Shown: positions 8,999 to 18,732, counted from the stretch's first letter. The stretch is 64,000 nucleotides of DNA from Desulfovibrionaceae bacterium (GCA_015709205.1 JACCQO010000010.1:54571-118570), one strand, 5' to 3'. Numbers and translations are program-made. Notes: generated by a model not told the origin, from the letters alone.

Positions 8999-9657
8999 GA
9001 CGCCACCTCCCCGGGCGCGCCCGCGCCGAACGGCGGTACGGCGATCACCCCGTCGACCATGGCGGCGCGGAAGAACCTCGCCTCCATGTCGCGGCCGTAG
9101 TCCAGGTCGTGCAGCATCCAGCCGAGGTCCCGCGAGCCCCGTAACGGCGAGGCGGGCGGCGCGTCGAGCAGCTCGAAGTGCGCCGGAAACTCGCGGCAGC
9201 CCAGATAGGGGCGATGGAAGCACTGCCCCTTGGCCGCGCGGCGGCAAAACATCTCCATGTGCTTCGCGAGGTTGTCGTCGGGCCCGGCGCGCGGGGTCGG
9301 CTCCATGCGCGCCTCGATCACGTAGGCCACGTCGCGCAGGATCAGGGACGCGCGCTGCTGGCGGTCGTCCTCGATGGCGATGCCCAGGGCCCTGCCGTCC
9401 CGCATGGCCGTCTTCGCGAGGTCGGTGGAGGCCTTGGAGGCCACCTCGTTGCGCCGGATGGAGGTGAAGCGCACGGGCCTGAGCACGTGCAGCCGCTCCA
9501 CGACCCAGCGGATCGCCGGTTTCCAGTGAATCGCCTCGAGCACGGCCCGGGCGGCCGAGGGCGTGATCACGTCGTAGCTGACGCGCTCCACCTTCATCTC
9601 CGGGCGAGTGAAGCAGGCGAAATCACTCCACACCTTCAACACCACGTCGTTGTGCAT
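8995..9657 (-). CDS. cas5c: Type I-C Cas5 (Cas5c/Cas5d), pre-crRNA processing nuclease
   Basis: A 220-residue RAMP protein that in I-C systems replaces Cas6: it cuts each repeat at the base of its hairpin and then stays as the 5'-handle subunit of Cascade. The start [20 protein letters not shown] matches the family opening (a strand followed by CFTRPE). GGAGG sits about 7 nt before the ATG at 9657; an in-frame ATG at 9672 overlaps this ribosome site and is less likely. 131 bp separate it from cas3, the only real gap in the cas operon. Confidence 0.95.
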   Translation of the reverse strand: MHNDVVLKVWSDFACFTRPEMKVERVSYDVITPSAARAVLEAIHWKPAIRWVVERLHVLRPVRFTSIRRNEVASKASTDLAKTAMRDGRALGIAIEDDRQQRASLILRDVAYVIEARMEPTPRAGPDDNLAKHMEMFCRRAAKGQCFHRPYLGCREFPAHFELLDAPPASPLRGSRDLGWMLHDLDYGRDMEARFFRAAMVDGVIAVPPFGAGAPGEVAS

Positions 9658-9788
9658 AGGCCATCCTCCCATGGTGGCATGGGTTATATAGACGAGGCCT
9701 CAGGTGTCGCATGGAGCAGAAGAAAAACCAAGACAAAAGGCCGGAACGAAATGCGCTTTCCCGGTGTTCAAAAAGGCTGTCGGATTTT

Positions 9789-12035
9789 TCACGCGATAAG
9801 CCCGGACGGCTCCACGACTCCCAGCGACGCCGCGTCCAGGCCCACGTCGTCGGAGTAGCAGCCGTCCAGGGTGCGCAGCACCGCGTACTGGTCGTGGACC
9901 ATCTCCACGTACCCGTCGCGCAGCCGGTCGAACAGGCGCGGGGAGACCTGCACGACGTAGGGCTGCAGCCGCCGCAGCACGGAGCCGGGGTGCTCGGCGC
10001 GGCGCAGGGCCTGGATCAGCTCGCGCGCCCGCCCGTCCCAGGGCGCGACGACCGGCTCGAGGGAGCTCTCGATGATCCGGAACCGTTCGGCCACAGCGGC
10101 GAACGGGAACTTCATGTCCAACCACGTGCGCTCCAGGTCGGGCAGGATGTTCTTCCTGTCCAGCCCCGGCCCGGCGCGCCAGAACAGCTCGCGGAAATAC
10201 TCCGCCACCGTGGCCGGATCGAGCGGGTCGAAGCGCTCTCCGAGCGCGTGCAGGACGTGGTGCGTGGCGGCCACGGGCTGGGCCAGATAGTCGGGCGTGC
10301 GCCGATCCCTTGGCGCGAACACGTGCACCACGCCCGCGGCCCCCGCGCCTTCGCGGTTGCAACGCCCGGCGGCCTGGATGATCTGGTCCAGCCCGGCCAT
10401 GGCGCGGAAGACCACGGGGAAGGAGATGTCCACCCCGGCCTCGATCAGGCTCGTGGAGACCACGAGACAGCGCCCCCCCTCCGCCAGCCGCGTCCTGACG
10501 AGCTCCAGCACCCGGGCCCGGTGCGCCGCGCACATGTTGCCGGAAAGATGAAACAGCCCCGAGCCGTCCCCGCCGCCGCCCGGGCGGTCCCGTAGCGCCG
10601 CGTACACGGCGCGCGCATGCGGCCGCGTGTTCACGACGCACAGGCCCCGGCCGCAGGCCGCGAGCCGTTCGGCCAGCTCCGCGTCGTCCAACGGCTCCGG
10701 CTCCATGACGAAGCGCGCGCGCCGGAACTCCGGGGCGAGCGCCAGGGCGCGCGCGTCCGGAATGATCTCGCGCACGCCCTCCAGCCCCTGCGCGAACTCC
10801 TCGGTGCGCTCCAGCGCGGGCTGCGTGGCCGTGCACAGCACCACGCTCGCGCCGTAGTGCGCGGTCAGTTCGCGCAGGGCCGCGAGGCACGGCTCCAGGT
10901 AGTCGCGCGGCAGGGTCTGGGCCTCGTCGAGCACGACGACCGCGCGCGCCAGGTTGTGCAGCTTGCGGCAGCGGCCCGCGCGGTTGGCGAAGAGCGATTC
11001 GAAAAACTGCACGGCCGTGGTGACCACGACCGGCGCGTCCCAGTTCTCGGTGGCCAGGCGGCCGCGCAGGTCGTGGTCCGCGGGATCGAAGGAGCTGTGA
11101 TGTTCGAGCACCGCGTCGGCGTCCTGGCCCAGGAAATCGCGGAAGACCCGCGCATTCTGCTCGATGATCGCGGTGACGGGCATCACGTGCACGATGCGCG
11201 TCATGCCGTGGAGCACGGCGTGGTCGAGGGCGAAGGCCATGGACGAGAGGGTCTTGCCCCCGCCGGTGGGCACGGACAGGGAGAACAGGCCGGGCGGTGC
11301 GGACGCGGCCCGGCGGCAATGGCCGAGAATGGCGGCGCGGCGGGCGTTGAGCGGAGTCGGGGTGCCGCTCTTGGCCGCCAGGAACGGCCCCAATTCGCGG
11401 TCGAAACGCGCCTTGAGCGCCCCGAGGGGCGGATACGCGCCGCGCTCGTCCGCGCGGGCCGGGTCCATGAACCGCTCGGTGTCCAGGAAATCCGCGTCCA
11501 CCAGACAGGAAAAGAGCATGCGGACGAAGAAGGCGGCGTGGAAGCCCGGCCCCCGGGCGGGCGGAGGAAACGGATAGGCGGGCGGCGACGCGCCGAGCAG
11601 CCCGGCCGGACAGGCCGACCAGTCCTCCACGTCCTTTTCCAGGCGCTTGGCGAGGCAGGCCGCGTTGCGGTCACCGACGTCGTGGTCCGCCAGCCCGGCA
11701 TGGTGCCCGGCGATGGCGTAGGCCAGGGCCTTGCCCGCCGCGCCGCCCAGCGCCCCTACGGCGTGCTGCGCCCCGGCGGACGAGTGGTCCGTGCGCAGCC
11801 GCAGCGCCGCCTTCTCGTCCCCGGCCGCACTGCGGGCGAGATACTCCTGGAACCTGTCGGAATACTTGCCGAGGTCGTGCCAGAGCCCGGCCAGGCGACC
11901 CCACTCCCCGGCCCCGAAGGCGGCGGCGAAACGCCCTGCCCTTTCCGCCACGCCCGCCAGATGGTCGGCCAGAAGATGCTCCTTCCCGCCTTCCGCCTCC
12001 ACCAGCAGATGCGCCAAGCGCTCCCCAGAGTGCAT
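9789..12035 (-). CDS. cas3: CRISPR-associated nuclease/helicase Cas3
   Basis: A 748-residue protein with an N-terminal HD nuclease and an SF2 helicase; it degrades the target strand after Cascade binding. HD ligands are His53-Asp54 in WHDLGKYSDRF, with TDHSSAG and GHHAG further on. Walker A PTGGGKT is at 256-262 and the DEAQ box at 370-373. The ATG at 12035 follows a GGGGGAG ribosome site. It is first in the cas operon, so the cas promoter should lie in 12,036-12,193, which contains an AT-rich patch near 12,061-12,100. A much longer open frame through this region includes the MFS gene in another frame and is spurious. Confidence 0.96.
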   Translation of the reverse strand: MHSGERLAHLLVEAEGGKEHLLADHLAGVAERAGRFAAAFGAGEWGRLAGLWHDLGKYSDRFQEYLARSAAGDEKAALRLRTDHSSAGAQHAVGALGGAAGKALAYAIAGHHAGLADHDVGDRNAACLAKRLEKDVEDWSACPAGLLGASPPAYPFPPPARGPGFHAAFFVRMLFSCLVDADFLDTERFMDPARADERGAYPPLGALKARFDRELGPFLAAKSGTPTPLNARRAAILGHCRRAASAPPGLFSLSVPTGGGKTLSSMAFALDHAVLHGMTRIVHVMPVTAIIEQNARVFRDFLGQDADAVLEHHSSFDPADHDLRGRLATENWDAPVVVTTAVQFFESLFANRAGRCRKLHNLARAVVVLDEAQTLPRDYLEPCLAALRELTAHYGASVVLCTATQPALERTEEFAQGLEGVREIIPDARALALAPEFRRARFVMEPEPLDDAELAERLAACGRGLCVVNTRPHARAVYAALRDRPGGGGDGSGLFHLSGNMCAAHRARVLELVRTRLAEGGRCLVVSTSLIEAGVDISFPVVFRAMAGLDQIIQAAGRCNREGAGAAGVVHVFAPRDRRTPDYLAQPVAATHHVLHALGERFDPLDPATVAEYFRELFWRAGPGLDRKNILPDLERTWLDMKFPFAAVAERFRIIESSLEPVVAPWDGRARELIQALRRAEHPGSVLRRLQPYVVQVSPRLFDRLRDGYVEMVHDQYAVLRTLDGCYSDDVGLDAASLGVVEPSGLIA

Positions 12036-12193
12036 CGCTCCCCCTTGCGTCCGGTTCCATGCACGACAAGATAAATAACTCGAAAGCGCATATACCACGG
12101 CGGCATCCCCCTCCACAACCACACCCCCCGCACTCCGGGACCGGAACGCGCGATGGCAAGGCGGCGGGGCGCATCCCCGGGGGCCGTTCGGAC

Positions 12194-12220
12194 AAAAAAA
12201 GCCGCGACTTGCGTCGCGGC
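12194..12220 (-). terminator. Rho-independent terminator of the MFS gene
   Basis: On the minus strand an 8-bp stem GCCGCGAC / GTCGCGGC (12220-12213 and 12208-12201) with a 4-nt loop is followed by seven T residues (12200-12194). It lies 64 nt after the MFS stop and insulates cas3 from it. Confidence 0.9.
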
Positions 12221-12283
12221 CCTCTTTCTCGTTCCACCCTTGCGGCGGACGTCGTCCCCCGCCTCCCCCGCCTGCCCTGTGGT

Positions 12284-13591
12284 TCAGTACCGATTGATCA
12301 CCAGCACCACCGAGGCCAGCATGCCCACCAGGGCCACGCCGACCAGGGTCAGGAGCGCGCCGGTGAAGCCGCCGGTCACGCTCATGGAAAAGCCGATCAG
12401 CACCGGCCCCAGGGAGGCGCACAAGAAGCTCGTGCCGTTCATGATCCCCGCGCCCATGGAGATGGCCCGGCCCGGCACCATCTCCTGGAGCATGGTGAAG
12501 GTCATGGGCGCGCCCAGGGTCAAGACGCCCATGCCGAAACAGATGAACCCGGCGGCCATCAGGTTGTCGCTCACCGTGGCCGCGCAGTACATGCCCGCGG
12601 CCGAACCCAGCGTGGCCAGCACGCAGAACGGCGCGCGGCGGCCCACCAGGTCCGAGGCCCAGCCGCCGATGAGCTTGCAGGCCACCGAGAGCACGAAGGG
12701 CAGCGAGGCCCAGAAGCCCATCTCGGACCAGGTGAAGCCCCGCTCGGCCTTGAGATAGGTCGGCAGCCAGGTGAGCAGCCCCCAGTAGACCAGGTTGTGC
12801 ACGGAATAGTAGACCACCAGCAGCCAGAAGAGCGGCTTCCGGGCCACCAGCCGGAGATTCTCCCTGAGCATGCCGCGCACGTCGCCCCGCCCGGCCCCCT
12901 CGCTCTCGGCGGCCGTGGCCTCTCCGGCCTGGCCCTCCTCGATGTAGGCGATCTCCAGCGCGTTGGCCTTGCGGCTCTTGCGCGGCGTGTCCGCCGTGTG
13001 GAACCAGACCAGATACAGCGGGATGATTCCCAGGGCCGCGCAGAGGAAGAAATTCACGTGCCAGCTGGTGTGGATCAGCAGCCAGGCGAAGAAGGGCATG
13101 GCCACGGCCGGGGCCAGGGAGGTGCCGATGAACCAGCAGGCGTTGGCCTTGGCCCGCTCGCGCTTGGGGAACCAGGCCTTGACGTAGGTGCTCTGCATGG
13201 GGAAGTGAATGCCCTCGCCCAGGCCGAGCAGAAAGCGCGACAGAAGCACCGTGGCGAACAGCCCCGTGGCCCCGCCCAGGACCATGGAAAAGGTCCAGAC
13301 CACGATGGAGATGGCCATGGCCTTGCGCGGCCCCAGGTAGTCGCCGATGGAGCTGAGGAAGAGGTTGCCGGTGCCGTAGGCCAGCAGGAAGACGGTCATG
13401 AGCAGGCCGATCTGGGAGGGATTCCCGGCGATGCCCATGCTCTCCAGAAAGTGCTCGTCGGCGATCAGGACGGAGATGTTCACCCGATCGAAGTACGCGA
13501 CCATGATCGTGATGAGCAGGATCAGCAACAGCACGAGGCGTTGCCGCGTCGGCACGCCCTTGGGATCGATTTCTTCCACGCTGGTACGCAT
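12284..13591 (-). CDS. MFS transporter, anion:cation symporter type (organic or sugar acid uptake)
   Basis: A 435-residue, 12-helix major facilitator. After TM1 comes AYFDRVNISVL, the DRxN signature of the ACS family (glucarate, hexuronate, phthalate and tartrate carriers). The loop 2-3 motif GDYLGPRKAM and the corresponding SDLVGRRAP in the second half are also seen. The substrate cannot be read from the sequence; family members import carboxylates with H+ or Na+. The start at 13591 has GGAG 8 nt upstream and removes an unlikely 25-residue extension. It has its own terminator. It sits beside the DASS carrier and the acyl-phosphate genes, suggesting uptake of a related acid. Confidence 0.88.
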   Translation of the reverse strand: MRTSVEEIDPKGVPTRQRLVLLLILLITIMVAYFDRVNISVLIADEHFLESMGIAGNPSQIGLLMTVFLLAYGTGNLFLSSIGDYLGPRKAMAISIVVWTFSMVLGGATGLFATVLLSRFLLGLGEGIHFPMQSTYVKAWFPKRERAKANACWFIGTSLAPAVAMPFFAWLLIHTSWHVNFFLCAALGIIPLYLVWFHTADTPRKSRKANALEIAYIEEGQAGEATAAESEGAGRGDVRGMLRENLRLVARKPLFWLLVVYYSVHNLVYWGLLTWLPTYLKAERGFTWSEMGFWASLPFVLSVACKLIGGWASDLVGRRAPFCVLATLGSAAGMYCAATVSDNLMAAGFICFGMGVLTLGAPMTFTMLQEMVPGRAISMGAGIMNGTSFLCASLGPVLIGFSMSVTGGFTGALLTLVGVALVGMLASVVLVINRY

Positions 13592-13965
13592 TGCACGCTC
13601 TCCGATTTCCGCAGCTACATCGTTGATGAGTATATGCGGCCTGCAATATTGGCTATCCGACCGCACGCGCGCGTATCCAGAAAGTGCTCATAGTCCCCGC
13701 GCGCCGTTCTGTCCAATGCCGCACCGCCGTTGCGGCGGCCTCTGCGTTCCTCCTGCCGCGCTCCATCTGCGCGTGGCCGTCCGCCTTCTTCCGGAAACGG
13801 TTCATGGCGGAACCCGCGTCCCGCCCGCCGAGGAGCCGCGCCCGCTCCGAATTCCGGCCGCCCGGGCCCGGGCGCGGTGCGCGCCCAAGGCCCGGGTCCG
13901 GCCCGCGTCATCCGAAGAATGACGCCACGACACGCGTCATTCGGGAAACGACGCCGAAGCCCGCG
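13592..13965. other. Intergenic region between MFS and DASS carrier genes
   Basis: There is no gene in these 374 bp. The part nearest the MFS gene (13,610-13,690) is AT-richer and should hold its promoter, but no clear -35/-10 pair stands out. At 13905-13925 there is an inverted repeat GCGTCAT / ATGACGC with a 7-nt loop, followed by a third GCGTCAT near 13,935. It could be the 3' structure of the DASS transcript or an operator. Confidence 0.5.
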
Positions 13966-15378
13966 TCAGGAGATGACGCCGAGCATCCGCCAGTACGGCA
14001 CGCTGATCATGTGCGCAAGCACGGCGATGACCACGTAGATCACGGCCAGCTTGATCTCGTGCCACTTGTGCAGCATCTCGCCGCTCGTCGCGTAGTAGGC
14101 GATGATGTAGGCGGAGTTCTGGTACTGCAGGAAGAACGCGCCCGCGGCGATGGTGAAGGTCAGGAAGACGATGAGCATGGGATGCAGGCCGTAGGCGGCC
14201 ATGAGCGGCCCCACGATGAGGATGACCAGGGAACACGACGAGGCCATGGAGGTGATCAGGAAGCGCAGCACCAGGATGATGCCCGCCACGGCCAGGATGA
14301 AGAGGTAGGGGCTGCTCAGCACGCCGCCCATGTAGGGGGAGATGAGTGTGCCCACCCACTTGTCGATGGCCACGTGGCGGATGACCGAGGCCATGCCCAC
14401 GATGGTGCCGATGTAGATCATGCTGCTCCAGGGCAGGGTGTTGAAGTCCTTGGTCGAAAGGATGCCGGTGACGATCAGGGCCAGCATGGCCAGCACCGCG
14501 ACCACGCCCGCGCCCACGCCGTGCACCTTTTCCGTGGCCCAGGCCAGCAGGGTCAGCAGGATGATGATCGTGCAGATGACCTCCTCGCGCTTCATCCTGC
14601 CCAACCTGGCCAGCCGCTCCTCGATGAACTCCTTGGACATGGCGATCTTCTTCTCGGGGCGGAAGAAGACCTGCATGGCGATGCCGTAGGCGGCGATGAC
14701 CATGACGCCCCAGGGCAGAAAGGCCTTGGCCCACCAGCCCCAGGTCACGACCTCCTGGCTCTCCTTGGGCAGCATGGCCACCAGGGCGTAGTTCGTGCCC
14801 GTGGAGCTGAGGAAGGCCAGACCTGCGATGGTGAAGCTGACGAACATGGCGCCGAACAGGCCGGCCATGCCGTTGCTCTTCTTGCCGAAGCCCAGGCTCT
14901 CGCCGATGTTCTGGGCGATGGGCGCGGCGATGGCGGCCTTGCCGTTGATGCTCGGAATCAGCGGGCTGATGATGAAGCCGGAGATGAGCAGGCCATAGAT
15001 CTGGCCGCCGTAGGTCGGCTTCATGTACTTGAGGATGTACAGGGACAGCCGCTCGAGCAGGTTGCACTTCCTGGCCGCCGCGCCGATGGCGAAGGCGCCC
15101 ACGATCATCCAGAAGGCCGAGCCCGCGAACACGGAATAGGCCTTGCCGAAGGGCACGTGGCAGAGCCCGACCCAGAGGCTGAGCATGCCCAGGCCCGTGA
15201 CGTACTCGGGCAGGAAATCGACGATCCAGAAGCCCAGGGCGCAGATGAGCACGCCGAGCACGCGCATGGCCTCCGGGCTCAACCCCTCGAAGGGCGTGGC
15301 CATGAACATGACCGCGCCGAGCACGACCGAAACGATCGCGACGGCGGTCTTTCCGAAACCTTTTCCATTGCCGGGCAT
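13966..15378 (-). CDS. DASS/SLC13-family carboxylate:sodium symporter
   Basis: A 470-residue polytopic protein of the divalent anion:Na+ symporter family. It has the two pseudo-symmetric halves, including the SINGKAAIAAPIAQNIGES segment after a re-entrant hairpin and the second-half SMASSCSLVILIVGPLMAA. Family members take up C4-dicarboxylates, citrate or related acids. The start at 15378 follows GGAGG. A sigma-54-type promoter lies about 170 bp upstream, and the activator gene is next on the same strand. The context (2-oxoacid oxidoreductase, butyrate kinase) suggests it feeds that pathway; the substrate is inferred only. Confidence 0.88.
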   Translation of the reverse strand: MPGNGKGFGKTAVAIVSVVLGAVMFMATPFEGLSPEAMRVLGVLICALGFWIVDFLPEYVTGLGMLSLWVGLCHVPFGKAYSVFAGSAFWMIVGAFAIGAAARKCNLLERLSLYILKYMKPTYGGQIYGLLISGFIISPLIPSINGKAAIAAPIAQNIGESLGFGKKSNGMAGLFGAMFVSFTIAGLAFLSSTGTNYALVAMLPKESQEVVTWGWWAKAFLPWGVMVIAAYGIAMQVFFRPEKKIAMSKEFIEERLARLGRMKREEVICTIIILLTLLAWATEKVHGVGAGVVAVLAMLALIVTGILSTKDFNTLPWSSMIYIGTIVGMASVIRHVAIDKWVGTLISPYMGGVLSSPYLFILAVAGIILVLRFLITSMASSCSLVILIVGPLMAAYGLHPMLIVFLTFTIAAGAFFLQYQNSAYIIAYYATSGEMLHKWHEIKLAVIYVVIAVLAHMISVPYWRMLGVIS

Positions 15379-15546
15379 AGGGTTCCCTCCAATAAACGTT
15401 GCGGTGCGGGAGGAGGCTTCCGGAAGGAAGCCGGTCGGCCTGTCCGTGTCCCCACGACCGGGCGATGACCGACGGATCGAGCAGGCTGTTCGCGGGTTCC
15501 GGCAGGGCGATCACCCCGCGCCGGGCCCGTTGAGAGGGGGCCGTGA

Positions 15547-15561
15547 GCAAGAAAAATACCA
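15547..15561 (-). promoter_or_regulatory. Sigma-54-type promoter of the DASS carrier
   Basis: On the minus strand TGGTAT, 5 nt, TTGC gives the invariant GG-N10-GC spacing of sigma-54 promoters. The predicted start is near 15,535, with a leader of about 155 nt before the ATG at 15378. Confidence 0.65.
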
Positions 15562-16010
15562 AGGCGCGGGACGGCGGTGAGTGGGGAATGGCGGGCGCGG
15601 ACGCGCGCAAGTTCCGGCTGCGCGGGGCCTGCGGGCCACGCAGGGGGCCACGGGTAAAGCCGTGCGCGCAGGCGCAGGCCAAGGGCGCGGCGCTGGGGGA
15701 CGGGGCTGGTGGACGAGGACGGGGGACGGGCGCCGGAGACGAAGGACGGCGGGACGCGGGAGCGGATTCAGGCGGCCCATGGGGCTACGCGCCCGGCCGG
15801 AGGCGGACGCGGGCGGGCACGCGTCGGGCGGCCCGCCGCGGGTTCCGCAACATGCCGTCAAAACGGCAAAATCGAATCGCCGCCGGCACCGGTGCCCCGC
15901 GCAAAAGGAACGCCGACAAGGCCGCCGCGGGGGCGCGGCGGATTTTCCGAAAAAAAAGCGGGAAACGTTTCGCGGACGGGCGAGGTGAGAAAAACGGGGG
16001 GAGCGCCGGA

Positions 16011-16065
16011 ACCACCTGGTTACGAGCTGGTTCCCAACTGGGTGCCCGCCGGGCAACCAGGTTGC
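16011..16065. promoter_or_regulatory. Putative activator-binding cluster (site A)
   Basis: ACCTGGTTGC occurs on the minus strand within 16053-16065 (plus strand GCAACCAGGTTGC). Further half-sites CCTGGTT (16014-16022 area), CTGGTT and AACTGGGT lie just to the left. The same core recurs at 18,522-18,560 and 22,146-22,172, each time upstream of a sigma-54-type promoter, so this is likely an enhancer for the neighbouring activator. Confidence 0.55.
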
Positions 16066-16197
16066 GCACCGGCCCCCGGTTCCACGGCCCGGCCGATTCT
16101 TTTCCGCGCAAGCCGCAACGGAACGGCGGGAGCAGGAGTCCGTCGGGACGCGGGTGGCCCGAAAAGCAGGAAGACGGCGGCCCTCGGCAGCGCGCTG

Positions 16198-18279
16198 CTA
16201 GCCTTCCGCGCCGGCCGCGAGGTAGGCCTCGCCCGCCTCGGTGAGCACCGAGCCCCTGCCGTTGGCGGTCAGGATCAGCCCGTTGTCGCGCAGGATGTCC
16301 AGGCGCGTCTTGATCTGCTGGATGCTCATGGCCGCGCCGCGTTCGGCGAGGATGTCGCGGATGGTGAACCGCCCCAGCAACCTGCCGGAATCCCTGGCCT
16401 CGTGCATGACCTGCAGGATCTGCAGGATCTCCTCGCGCATCTCCGGCTTGCGGAAGAACAGCTCGCCGCCCCCGGCCGGGCCGCTCCCATCGCCCGCCTC
16501 TCCCCCGGGCGCGCCGTCCCGCGCGTCCAGACGCAGCAGGCGGCGGATGTCCGGGATCAGCGAGACGCAGGTGTCGTGGGTCGTGGCGATGTATTCGGCC
16601 ACGTTCTTGAGTTCGCGGATGTTGCCGGGCCAGTCGTGGCCGTTCAGCAGGGCCGAGGCCTCCGGGGTGAGCACGTCGGCCGGCGTGCCGAAGGAGTCCA
16701 GGAAGTGGCGCAGCAGCAGGGCGACGTCGCCGCGGCGCTCGCGCAGCGGCGGCAGGTGGATGTTGATGACGTTGAGCCGGTAGTAGAGGTCCTCGCGGAA
16801 CGCGCCGCGCCTCACCTGCTCCAGCAGGTCCTTGTTCGTGGCCGCGATGATGCGCACGTTGACCGGGATGGCCCGCCCGCTGCCGATGCGCATGATCTCG
16901 CGCTCCTGCAGCACGCGCAGCATCTTGATCTGCGTGGCCACGGGCGCGTCGCCCAGTTCGTCCAGGAACAGGGTTCCGCCCTCGGCCATCTCGAAGAGGC
17001 CCTTGCGCCCGCCCTTGCGTGCGCCGGTGAAGGCCCCGTCCTCGTAGCCGAAGAGTTCGCTCTCCAAAAGCGTTTCCGACAGGGCCGCGCAGTTCACGGC
17101 GATGAAGGGGCAGGACGCGCGCAGGGAGTCGTTGTGCATGGACTGGGCGAGCAGTTCCTTGCCCGTGCCGCTCTCGCCCGTGATCAGGATGGTGGCGTCC
17201 TTGCGCGCGAAACGCCGGGCCAGATCCACGGTCCGCGCCATGGCCGGGCTGCGGTGCACGATGTCCTCGAACCGGAACCTGGCCCCGTGCGCCGCACGCC
17301 TGCGGCCATTGGCGGGCCGCGCCTCCGGCGCCCCGGCATTCGCCGCCGGGACAGCCTGGGCTTCCCGGGCCTCCTTGAGGGTGATGATCCGGAAGCCCTC
17401 GCCGCCCCCCAGGTCGTAGGACGTGTCGCTGACGCGCACCAGGGTGTCGCGGATGTTGGCGAAGGCCGAGCCACCGGGCTTGGCCAGCAGTTCCTCCCTG
17501 ACCAGGTCGCGGATGTCGCAGCCCACGACCTCGCGCTTGCCGAGCAGCTTCTCCGCCGCCGTGTTGCAGAAGGTCACCAGCCCGGACTCGTTGGTGATCA
17601 GCGTTCCGGCCTCGTAGTTCTGCAGCAGGACGTTCATCTGCCGCTGCAGGAGTATGTTCTTCTTGTACTTTCGCGAAAGGTTCGCGGAGAGCGTCATCAT
17701 GTAACGGTTGTAGCGCTCGTGAAGAATGCTCTCAGGGATGTTCCCGTTGTTGTAGTGGAACAGGATCTGCGCGATGGACATGATGCTGATCAGTCGCGTG
17801 CCGATGTTGATGACGTTGGGAATCTCCTCAGGCACGAGGTCCATCTCGTTGGGCGTGATGGCGTACTTGAACGTTCTTTCGAGCGCGGCACCGGGTACGT
17901 GCGCCGTGTAGCGCAGGTGGGTCACACCCATAGCCTGCAGTTCCTCGATGACCTCAACGGCGTTCTTGTAGAGGTTGTTGACGACCAACACGTCGGACAT
18001 GGGCGGGATGGAATAGACGCGGCCCAGGGACTTGGGATTGATGGTCCGCCGGGCCACGAAAAAGGTGCAGTCCGGGGGCAGGTGGTCGATGACCAGTTCC
18101 TTGATGGCCGGGGCCGTGAGCAGCACCGGAAGTTGGCCTGGCGCCTTGGCCTCCACGAATTCACGGCAACAATAGCTGGTTATGTCGAAGCTGTCGCCCA
18201 GCATCGAAACCAGTTGCCGGTTGCTTTCGGTCTTGGCCATGGCGTCGTAGGACACCGTGGAAAAGGCATGCTTCATCAT
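16198..18279 (-). CDS. Sigma-54-dependent transcriptional activator with PAS domain and C-terminal winged helix
   Basis: 693 residues. Residues about 50-200 form an N-terminal sensor-like region I cannot assign, with a PAS-like domain at about 216-300. The AAA+ domain has Walker A GESGTGKE (368-375), the sigma-54 contact loop GAFTGA (415-420), Walker B GGTLFLDELGD (434-444) and RIIAATN. After the AAA+ domain there is no Fis-type helix-turn-helix; instead residues 625-690 (GRFTIRDILAERGA, then QQIKTRLDILRDNGLI and a GRGSVLTEAG wing) look like a winged helix. MM at 18279 follows GGAGG. It is divergent from ptb-buk and upstream of the DASS carrier, and is the obvious regulator of both and of the oxidoreductase operon. 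Confidence 0.92.
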   Translation of the reverse strand: MMKHAFSTVSYDAMAKTESNRQLVSMLGDSFDITSYCCREFVEAKAPGQLPVLLTAPAIKELVIDHLPPDCTFFVARRTINPKSLGRVYSIPPMSDVLVVNNLYKNAVEVIEELQAMGVTHLRYTAHVPGAALERTFKYAITPNEMDLVPEEIPNVINIGTRLISIMSIAQILFHYNNGNIPESILHERYNRYMMTLSANLSRKYKKNILLQRQMNVLLQNYEAGTLITNESGLVTFCNTAAEKLLGKREVVGCDIRDLVREELLAKPGGSAFANIRDTLVRVSDTSYDLGGGEGFRIITLKEAREAQAVPAANAGAPEARPANGRRRAAHGARFRFEDIVHRSPAMARTVDLARRFARKDATILITGESGTGKELLAQSMHNDSLRASCPFIAVNCAALSETLLESELFGYEDGAFTGARKGGRKGLFEMAEGGTLFLDELGDAPVATQIKMLRVLQEREIMRIGSGRAIPVNVRIIAATNKDLLEQVRRGAFREDLYYRLNVINIHLPPLRERRGDVALLLRHFLDSFGTPADVLTPEASALLNGHDWPGNIRELKNVAEYIATTHDTCVSLIPDIRRLLRLDARDGAPGGEAGDGSGPAGGGELFFRKPEMREEILQILQVMHEARDSGRLLGRFTIRDILAERGAAMSIQQIKTRLDILRDNGLILTANGRGSVLTEAGEAYLAAGAEG

Positions 18280-18521
18280 CGCCGACAGCCTCCGCCCACC
18301 GCCGCCGCCCGGCGGCCGCATCCGTCCGCCGCGCTGCGGACATCCTCCGGGCGCACCGCCAAGCCGCCAGGAAGCGGTCCGGGCGCGCGCGTGGTTCGCC
18401 CGTCGAGGTTCTTTCGCTGTCCGGATGTCGTTCCCGCTACGGCCGGGAGGATGCGCCGCTGTGAAATGGCGCCTGGGTCGATGCGAGGAAGGAACTGTGG
18501 GAGCGTCCGAACCTGCCTCCA

Positions 18522-18560
18522 CACAACCAGTCCATAACCTGGTTTGCAACAGGTCTGCAA
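18522..18560. promoter_or_regulatory. Putative activator-binding cluster (site B)
   Basis: Contains ACAACCAG and then AACCTGGTTTGCAAC (18536-18550), sharing the ACCTGGTT(T)GC core with sites A and C. It lies about 100-130 bp upstream of the ptb sigma-54-type promoter, the normal distance for an enhancer, and about 250 bp upstream of the divergent activator gene. Confidence 0.6.
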
Positions 18561-18649
18561 GACGAGGGCCATCCCCCTGTTTCACCAGCCCATCCCGTCC
18601 CCATCCCGCCCCTGCCCATGATCGCGGATCGTCCGCCACCCCGCCCCGC

Positions 18650-18664
18650 TGGCATGCTCCTTGC
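18650..18664 (+). promoter_or_regulatory. Sigma-54-type promoter of ptb-buk
   Basis: TGGCAT, 5 nt, TTGC, with exact GG-N10-GC spacing and close to the TGGCAC-N5-TTGC consensus. The predicted start is near 18,676, about 57 nt before the ptb ATG. Confidence 0.75.
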
Positions 18665-18732
18665 CTCCGGCCCCCTTTGCGCGGCTCCGGCCGCCGCACC
18701 CGCACACCACCGGAAACAAGAGGTATCGATTC

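Larger units (their letters stand above)
15379..16197. other. Long intergenic region upstream of the DASS carrier
   Basis: There are 819 bp without a credible gene; the open frames here are arginine/glycine-rich artefacts of GC content. It holds the DASS sigma-54-type promoter (15547-15561) and, about 490 bp further upstream, a cluster of AACCAGG/CCTGGTT half-sites at 16,011-16,065. Confidence 0.7.

Noticed and set aside
8999-9247. The longer open frame extending cas8c upstream to 9247
   Set aside because: The extension lies within cas5 and is arginine-rich; the ATG at 8998 gives the family N-terminus.
13905-13925. Inverted repeat GCGTCAT/ATGACGC as the DASS terminator
   Set aside because: There is no T-tract, and a third copy of the half-site nearby makes an operator or chance equally likely.
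15709-18537. A 942-codon rightward frame over the sigma-54 activator
   Set aside because: It is antisense to a gene with clear AAA+ motifs, and its own translation is low-complexity.
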